The notes under the pieces were generated by a model. The model had not been told where the DNA came from. It searched no databases and saw only the letters and a list, made by a program, of their open reading frames with translations. From Rhizaria sp. SCN 62-66 (taxonomy: Eukaryota > Rhizaria, unplaced), in contig MEDY01000147.1 in assembly GCA_001724265.1 (NCBI GenBank), positions 1-64,000 of the forward strand: a DNA stretch of 64,000 nucleotides. Direction: 5' to 3'. Shown piece by piece: positions 56,433-64,000 of the stretch (positions within the stretch are counted from its first letter, which is position 1; every line of letters begins with the position of its first letter). A program made the translations under genes and the position numbers.

Positions 56433-59400
56433 ATGATGCAGTTCCGCCACACAAAGACCATCACGTCACCGACACGCTTCGACGCGGCGGGCCACTACGA
56501 GAAGCGCGTGCTGGCCATGGCGTGGGCGCCCAACTCATACCGTCTTGCCGTCGCGCTCGCGGACAACTGGATCTACCTGTTCGACGAGAATCTGGAGCTC
56601 ATGGACCGCTTCCCCACGAAGCCCGCCAACAAGCCCGCCGACGGGAGCCCTGCGGCGCCGTACTCCGTCCGCGGCCTCGCCTTTTCGCCCGACTCGGAGC
56701 GGCTGGCGATCGCACAGTCGGACGATATCGTATTCGTGTACCGCCTGGGCGCGACGTGGGAGGACAAAAAGGCCATCGTCAACAAGTTCTACCTCCAGAC
56801 GGGCGGCGCACACATCCCGGATCAGAGCATCACCTCGGTCTGCTGGCCCTCAAAGCGCCCCAACGAGATCGTTTTCGGGCTCGCCAACGGCTCCGTCAAG
56901 GTCGGCGTCTCCAAGGTCAACCGGGTGATCACTCTCTACGACACGACGTCCTTCGTCCTGGGCCTGGCCCCGTGCACCGACGGCAACTCGTTCGTGTCCG
57001 CGCACGCCGACGGCACGATCCGCAAGTACTCGTTCCCGAACGGGCCCGACGTGCCGGCGTCGAGCATGGTGCTGGTGAAGCTCGACTTCATCCCCTACCA
57101 CATCGCCGTCGGCGAGCATGTGCTCGTGGCGGGCACCGTGACAGACACGCAGCCGCACAAGAAGCTCGTGTCCGGAGACAACATTGTGCAGGCCATCGAC
57201 CTCTTTGGACAGACCATCCAGCAGCTCAGCTACAACAGCAACAACCCCGAGGGCGCGGTCGACCTCGCCTCCGCGCCCTCGACGGCCGCGGGCGGCAAGG
57301 CGCTGACGAACCGCTTCCCGCCGTCGCGCGAATTCTCCTCCTGCGCCATGGCGCCCTCCGGCCAGCTGATGATCCTCGGCATGTTCGACCGCTTTGAGGC
57401 CTTCTCCTTCAACGCCACGCGCAAGCGCTGGGAGTTCGTCAAGAACATCCCTTCGGTCGAACAGCTGCTGTCGATCAACGCCGTCGCCTGGAAGCCAGAC
57501 GGCTCCAAGCTCACCGTCGGCTCCGTCTCGGGCGCCTTGGACGCGTTCGACGTCTGCCTCAAGCGCGCGCTGTACCGCGGCCAGTACGAGTTCCTGTACA
57601 CGTCGTTGTCGTCGGTAATCATCAAGCGGCTGGCGACGGGCGCCAAAGTGGCCGTGCAGTCGCGCTTCGGCTGCGAGATCCAGAAGCTCAACGTCTACCA
57701 CGACCGCTACGTCGTTGCTAACACACCCGAGACGCTGCTGCTCGCGGACCTGGACGCCGGGCTCATCTCCGAGGTGCGCATGGTGCTCGACTACAACGCG
57801 ACCAGCAACGACAGCAACGGCGGGCTGCTTCCGGCCCGCAATGGCGCTGGCGCCGCTGGCGCTGCCGTCAGCGGCGCGCACCGCGGGCCGCGGTACCTAT
57901 TCGAGGCCGAGGGCGCGTGTGTGGTGCACAACAGCGGTGAGCTGAGCGTGATCGAGTATGGCCACAGCGCGCCCACAGGCTCGGTCCGCACCGAGCACTT
58001 CTCGCCCTACCTGCTCTCGCTCGTCATCCAGAAGGACGGGGCCAACAGCGCCGGCGGCGGCGTCGTGCCCGCGGGCGCTGGCGTGGGCGCCGCCGGCGCG
58101 GGCGGCGTGAAGCGGCTGGCGTACCTGCTCGACTCGCAGGCCGTGCGCGTGGTGGACCTGGTGTCGCAAACGGCGCTGGCGTCGGCCACGCACGACGCGA
58201 CCGTCGACTGGCTGGAGCTGAACCAGACGGGCACCAAGCTGCTCTTCCGCGACAAGCGCCGCACGCTCGTGCTGCTCGACATCCTGACGCAGACGCGCAC
58301 GACGCTGCTCAACTACTGCGCCTACGTGCAGTGGGTGCCCGGCGCGGACGTGATCGTGGCGCAGGGCCGCGGCGCGCTGCACGTGTGGTACGACCCCGAC
58401 CAGCCGACGGACGTGACGGTGATCCCGGTGCAAGGCGACGCGACCGAGATCGAGCGTGTGCAGCACTCGGCCTCGGGCGCGGGGCAGACCTGGGTCACCG
58501 TCGACCAGGGCATCGACACGGTCCGCATTTCTCTCAACGACGCGCTCATCAACTTCGGCACCGCGGTTCGCGCGGGCGACCTGCACTCGGCCGCAGCGAC
58601 GCTCGAGACGCTGGCCGCCGAGGCCGCCGAGACGCGCCGCCACGCGGCCGCGGCGGCCAGTCTGCTGGCCAGCAACGGCGGTGCGGGCGCGGGCGGCGAC
58701 CCGCTGCTGCTGCCCGACGCCGCCACGGGCCAGGCCAGCGCCACGTCGGCGGCCGCGGCGACCGACACGATGTGGGTCACTCTGGCGCGCTTGGCGCTGG
58801 GCAAGGGCGACTTCGTGGTCGCACAGCGGTGCTACGCGGCGCTGCAAGACGTCGCCAAGTCGGCCTACCTCGACAAGGTGGTGCGCCAGGTCGCCGCTGA
58901 GAAGGCAGGCGGGCATTTCAGCGGCGTGCAGTCGCCGCAGGTCCGCGCGCTGCTGCTGGCGCTGGGCAAGCAGCCCAAGGCGGCCCAGGGCGCTTTGCTC
59001 GAGGCGGGCATGGTCGAGGAGGCTGTGGCTCTGTGCCGCCGCCTGCACAAGTGGGAGGAGGCGCTCCAGATCGCGGCTGCGCGCAACCTGCCCTCGCTGC
59101 CGCAGCTGCAGCACGACTACCTGGCCTACCTCGTCGCCACCAAGCAGGAGGAGCGCGCCGGCGAGCTCAAGGAGAAGGCCGGCGACCTGGCCGCGGCGCT
59201 GCAACTCTACCTGCGCGGCGGCTTCCCCGCCCGCGCCGCGCAGCTCATCCTTAAGGCGAACCTGCTGCATGACACGGCGCTGTGCGAGGAGGTCCACCAG
59301 TCGCTGCTGCGCGGCCGCTGCTTCGAGAAGGCCGGCGAGCTGCTGGCCGCGCGCCGCGAACCCCAGCGCGCGCTCGACGCCTACCGCCAGGGCCGCTGCT

Positions 59401-62400
59401 ACAACAAGGCGCTGGAGCTGTGCCGCGCTGCGTTCCCGGCCAAGCTGGTCGCGCTCGAGGAGGAGTGGGGCGACTACCTCGTCACCCAACGCCAGTACGT
59501 CGATCGTCACTTAAGCAGACAAAATCTTCATATGAGCTCATTGATATTTACATTTTCATTCTATAATTACCAAGATGATGTATTCTTATGATAGTATTCT
59601 TCTGATATATTTGTAAACTCTAACATTCTCTTCATCCGTATTTGCTCTTTCGCAACTCTCCTCACCTTAGGTACGACGCTGCTTGCGCGCACTTCATGGA
59701 GGCGCATCACTACCTCAAGGCGGTGCAGGCCGCGATTGGCGCCGAGCAGTGGGCGCGCGCCGTGAGCATCGCGGCCACGATTGACCCCGCCGATGCGGCG
59801 CCATACCTGCGCAAGGTCGGCCAGCACTACGCCTCGGCGCGGCGCTGGCCCGAAGCTGAGAAGGCCTTCGTCGACGGCGGCGCCCCGCAGGAGGCGGTGG
59901 CGATGTACGGCAAGGCAGGCGAGTGGGACAAGGCGTACCGCATTGCCAAGACGTTTATGCGCCCGCACGAGCTGATGCACATGTTCGTGTCGCAGGCGCA
60001 GAAGGCCGAGGCCGATGCTGTGACCGAGGGCGCCGCCACGGGCCGCGGCGCGGGCTCGGTTAACGTGAGCAAGCTGCAGGAGGCGGAGCGGCTGCTGGTG
60101 ACCGTGGGCGAGGTCGACCGCGCGATCGCGATGTACAAGAAGCACTACCTGTTTGAGGACATGTTGCGGCTGGTGCGTGAGCACCGGTCCGAGCTCGAGG
60201 TCGAGACGCACCTGCATCTGGCGCGCAAGCTGGAGAAGGAGGGCAACCTGGCGCAGGCTGAGGAGTACTTCCTGCGCGCCAAGGAGTGGAAGCCATGCGT
60301 GGCGATGTACCGCGAGCACAACCGCTGGCAGGACTGCCTGCGCGTCGCCAAGGAGCACGGCGGGCCCGCGGCCTTCAAGCAGGTCGCCTACGCCTATGCC
60401 ACCTCGGTTGGCGACGACGCGGGCGTCAAGTTCCTCGCCGAGCACAACCTGGCGGAGCAGGCCGTAGCCTTTGCGATCGAGCGCGGCGAGTGGGACTCGG
60501 CCTTCATGCTGGCCGAGAAGTCGTGCCGCCACAAGCTGCCTGAGGTGCACCTGCAGCGCGCGATGGCATACGAGGACGAGGGCCGCTTCGCCGACGCCGA
60601 GCGGGGCTTCCTGCTTGCCAACAAGCCACGCGAGGCGATCGAGATGCACATCCACCAGAAGGACTGGACGGCGGCGACGCGCATCGCGACGCAGGCGGAC
60701 CCGTCGATGCTGCCCGACATCGCCGTCGCGCAGGGCCGCGCGGCCGCTGAGGCGGGGGCGTGGGCGCAGGCTGAGGCCTACTACCTGCAGGCGCAGCAAC
60801 CGCAGCACGCACTGACGATGTACCGCGAGCAGGGCCGCTGGGACGACGCCATCCGCCTCGCGCGCCAGTACTCGCAGAAGGACGTCGCCTCACTCGAGAC
60901 GGAGAAGCTGCGCGGGACCGCGGCGGCCGCGACACCCGACTCGGGCGACTACCTGCTCTCGCAGGCGCGCGTGGCCGAGTCGCAACGGCAAATCCCGGCC
61001 GCGGTGGACCAGTACCTGCTGCTGGCGCCGGGCCACGTCGCTGCGGGCACGCAATTGCCCTCGCTGGCCGCGCTGGCCGATGTGCTGGCGCACGCCACGC
61101 GCCTCGCCACGCAGCACCTCCCGCGCCAGCAGGCGCAGGTCGCTGTGCGCGCGGCCGCGCCCAAGCTCGTCGCCGCGGGCGCCGCCGACCGCGCCGGGCG
61201 CGCGCTCGCCGAGGTGGGGCTCGTCGAGGAGGCGCTGCAGCTGCTTGTGCGTGAGGACAAGGGCGACGTTGCCACAGAGCTCGCGCGCACCTACGGCGGC
61301 TACGAGATGGTCCGCACCGTCGAGGCCATGCGCCAGGTACGCACATTTCTTTTTCTTATTTTGGAAATATCTCGACACATATTTGTTTTTTATTCGTATG
61401 TCTGTTGCTTTTATGTTTGTACGCGCCTATATCACAAATCTATCTTTCATTTAATGCCCTTTCTCACCCCTGATCATAGGACCACCTGCGGCAGAACAAC
61501 CGCATCGAGGAGCTGGCCCCGCGCAACGCGGGCATGGCGGTGGACGTGTACGCACAGGCGGGTCAGTGGGACAAGGTGCTGGAGCTGGCGCGCCAGCAGG
61601 GCCCCGCGGCGGTGCACCTGTACGCGGCCAACCACGCCGCCAAGCTCGTCTCCGAAGGCCGCTTCAAGGCCGCCGTGTCGATCCTCGCGCAGCACGGCTG
61701 CGAGGCGGCGCCCAGCGTGTTCCCGCTGCTGCGCCGCGTGTCGCAGGAGGTGCTGGCGATGAGTGAGGAGAAGCTCGGCGACGACGCCGGCGCCGCCTCG
61801 GCCACCGGCGGCTATCAGCTCACGGGCCCCGCGGGCGCCGACGGACTCCCGTTTGTCTCGCTGCCGGCCGCAATGGACGCGCTCAAGCGCGTGCTGCTGG
61901 CTGTGCTCGCGGGCGTCACGGCCAACAACAGCGCGGCCATCACGACGGCCGAGCACGCCGCCGCGGTAACGGAGCTGCGCCGCTTCGCGTCTGTGGCGCA
62001 CCTCTTTGCGACGCGCGAGAAGGCCAAGGCCTCGGGCGCGCTGCCGATCGCGGCCAAGCTGTCGATGGCGCTGCTGCGCGCCTCGAACCTGCTGCCCGTG
62101 GACCGTGCGTTCCTGGAGGCCGGCAACGCGTGCCGCGCGCTGAGCGACAAGGCGCCCGCGTGGCACTCGAACGCGCTCGTCTTTTACAACCGCTTCATCG
62201 ACCTACACGACGCTATCTCAGACCCCGAGATGGGGAACATCACCAACAAGGACTTCGAGGGCACCGACATCCCCAGCCCGTACGACATGCCGCTGCCGTC
62301 GCGCCACTGCGTGCCCTCGGCGCTGGCCGAGGAGGTCCGCGACTGGGTCCTGGAGAAGATCGCCGACGGCGAGCAGAGGCTCGCGCAGCGCCGGTGCGAG

Positions 62401-62616
62401 AACTGCAACAAGGACACGTACGCGGCGAACTTGGCGTGCTTCACGTGCCGCGCCAAGCACGACGAGTGCGTCGTGACGGGCTGGCCCGTGCTTAAGGCCA
62501 CCGCCGTGCAGTGCGGCGGCTGCGGCAAGAAGGCCAACCGGCTCGACTGGAACGAGTGGGTCGACGCCAAGAAGGCCTGTCCTTGGTGCGACGCCGCGCA
62601 GAAGCCGCAGTATTAA
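56433..62616 (+). CDS. IFT172: Intraflagellar transport protein 172
   Basis: Peripheral subunit of IFT-B, needed for cilium assembly and tip turnaround. Exons are 56433-59494, 59671-61336 and 61480-62616 (donors GTACGT, GTACGC), 1,954 aa (about 1,750 in humans). The first Met of MMQFRHTKTI fits the family start (MQLKH). Two WD40 propellers occupy about 1-600: FSPDSERLAIAQSDDIVFVY, ALAWKRDG-like AVAWKPDGSKLTVGS, TPETLLLADL, LNQTGTKLLFRDKRRTLVL and YVQWVPGADVIVAQGR. TPR-like helices follow, e.g. TKQEERAGELKEKAGDLAAA, RWPEAEKAF and MYREHNRWQDCLRVAKEHGG. The C-terminus has DFEGTDIPSPYDMPLP and AEEVRDWVLEKI, then a Cys-rich module with four CxxC pairs (CENC, CFTC, CGGC, CPWC), as in algal and protist IFT172 rather than human. 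Stop is TAA. Confidence 0.95.
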
Positions 62617-63343
62617 GCCGGTTGCGGTGTGATCTTGTGCGAGAGTTATCGTGATGATTCATTCGTTGGAGTATGAAGAGAGCGGACATTGTGTACTGGT
62701 ATGAGATATTTGTATTAGTTGTTGCATACAGCTGTATTATATGAAGGGATGGAGGGGACCGTTTTAGTATATTGTGTATTTCTATGATAACACTGCTTGA
62801 ATACAATTTCAAGTCAATTGACGTTTATTTTGCTAAGCTTCGACTCTGGTTTGTATGTGTACTGACTGTGAGCGTGACGATGTGACGAAACGGGTGGGCT
62901 GCTGTTGTGTCACGAAGGTTCAGAAGGGGGCACTGTCAGCAAAATTAAACCAGAGCTTCTCGATGCAGTAGTCCGTGGTTTGTGCTGTTTTTGCAATGTT
63001 AAACAACAATAGATTGTTTATTATAACACACTGAACGTTCATTGACATGTCAAGCGATCTTCACGATCTTTCGAGACGGATATGGTTCGCCTCGCGCTCG
63101 GCGTAATTCACTCCTCCCTCTGCTTCTAATCCAGTCGCTCCAACTTCACAGTCGATGCAGTTCAAAACAATCTTACAAAGAAAGTAAAAAGATTGGTTGT
63201 TTTAATTGTTTGTGCCACTTTCAGTGAATAACATCGTTGATGCTCCTGCCTTTGATCCCTGAATGCACTTTTCGTGACGCCATCTCACGGTAACTCCCAT
63301 CGTCCCCGCTCTGTTTCGCTCTGTCTAGCCCCCGTTCCTGTCC
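62617..63343. other. Intergenic: IFT172 downstream, EDR2-like upstream
   Basis: AT-rich. TGACTGTGAGCGTGAC near 62866 is an 11-of-12 match to the dispersed 12-mer. Just before the EDR2-like ATG lies a T/C-rich stretch ending TCTGTCTAG, a likely 3' splice site, so the gene may begin further upstream. No other gene seen. Confidence 0.5.
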
Positions 63344-64000
63344 ATGGAGCTCAACGTCCCCGACGCCGTGCAGCAGATCCCTGGCGACTTTTCCCCGGGC
63401 ATTACGCTCGCGCGCTTTACGCGCACGACCGCGGAGGAGGCCGCGCCCGCGCACTCGTGGGAATCGCTTGACACGAGCATCTACTCGGTCCGCGCCACCC
63501 CCGACCTCGAGAACTACACAGCCCCCGCGGCGCCTGCGCTGTTCGAGACCTTTGCCGTTGACTTTGTGCACTCGGATCTTAAGGTGACGTCGGTGGCGCG
63601 CCGCATCACGCTCAACAACGAGCTCAAGGCCGACGGCAAGATGGTTGGCGGGATTCCCCGCGTCTTCATCATGAACTGGGTGCTGCCGCGCTACGACCCG
63701 CCGAACCCGCTCTGGGGCGCAGACCAGACTAACGGCGAGGGGTACAACATTATCATCTACGCCAAGCTTGCCGCCAACATCCAGCAGGCCATCGGTACGT
63801 CAAGTCACCAACAAGAGCAACTTTTAACAAACCAATGCAGGTCGTGTTTGTGTTGTTAGCAACAGGTTTACCTCCACAAATTCGTGGTGTGTCACAATTT
63901 CCGGCTGCATTCTTATAGATAACATGCAAATAACTTTAGTTCTTCTTCATATTTAAAATTTTTTTCTTTCTGTCGTGTCATTGCGCCTGTCGCAGAGAAA
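63344..64000 (+). CDS. EDR2 C-terminal (DUF1336) domain protein, cut by window end
   Basis: Homologue of the C-terminal domain of plant ENHANCED DISEASE RESISTANCE 2, a lipid-associated domain also found in many protists. The first visible exon is 63344-63794 (GTACGT donor); a 201-bp intron follows, and the next exon starts at 63996 after GTCGCAG, giving AIEK at the junction. Key blocks are SWESLDTSIYSVRA (family SWxxPDxxxFxVRGxxYL), PALFETFAVDFVHSD (family PLFELVAVDLF), IPRVFIMNWVLPRYDPP, LWGADQTNGEGYNIIIYAK. The N-terminal PH and START domains of plant EDR2 are absent here, so this may be a stand-alone DUF1336 protein, or the start may lie in an upstream exon. About 150 residues are visible. 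Confidence 0.82.

Noticed and set aside
63270-63343. Upstream extension of the EDR2-like frame through another TAG
   Set aside because: The TAG is the end of a strong CTCTGTCTAG acceptor, and a TGA closes the frame a short way upstream, so it does not count as a fourth sense UAG.

Overview
The window is nuclear DNA of a flagellated unicellular eukaryote. Coding exons are GC-rich and intergenic gaps and introns are AT-richer. Introns are short (117-376 bp) and spliceosomal, and the genes are typical eukaryotic housekeeping genes; IFT172 implies cilia or flagella and SPO11 implies meiosis. I cannot name the lineage from sequence alone. I found no prokaryotic operons, CRISPR arrays, insertion sequences, rRNA or tRNA genes.

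Fifteen genes are supported. In order: RPL30 (-, 3' end cut), SPO11 (-), SGF29 (-), BPNT1-like nucleotidase (+), a low-complexity protein with a PROSER3-like N-terminal motif (-), a giant 8,089-codon open frame (+, 12.5-36.8 kb), UTP15 (-), eIF2-alpha (-), a HAD-fold protein (+), CDC45 (-), a PSTAIRE CDK (-), CGR1 (+), a secreted Arg/Lys/Gly-rich repeat protein (-), IFT172 (+) and an EDR2/DUF1336 protein (+, cut by the window end). Most act in core processes: ribosome production and translation (RPL30, UTP15, CGR1, eIF2-alpha), chromatin and DNA (SGF29, CDC45, SPO11), cell cycle (CDK) and flagellum (IFT172). They show no operon-like order.

The main result is a probable genetic-code change. 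Three otherwise intact frames (SPO11, the PROSER3-like gene, the giant gene) are each interrupted by exactly one in-frame TAG and continue in the same frame. In two cases the TAG is directly next to glutamine codons, and in the third it lies just upstream of a glutamine run. All 13 gene ends visible in the window use TAA (10) or TGA (3), never TAG. The simplest reading is UAG = glutamine, with UAA and UGA kept as stops. SPO11 is the best single case, because conserved parts of one enzyme lie on both sides of its TAG.

Other unusual points: 16 of 17 introns begin GTAC, mostly GTACGT instead of GTRAGT; the CDK has Lys where the activating T-loop Thr should be; the secreted protein looks like a cationic repeat polyprotein; an exact 12-mer, GTGACYGTGAGC, recurs in several genes in different frames and on both strands; and a hairpin-rich block near 51 kb may be a structured RNA.
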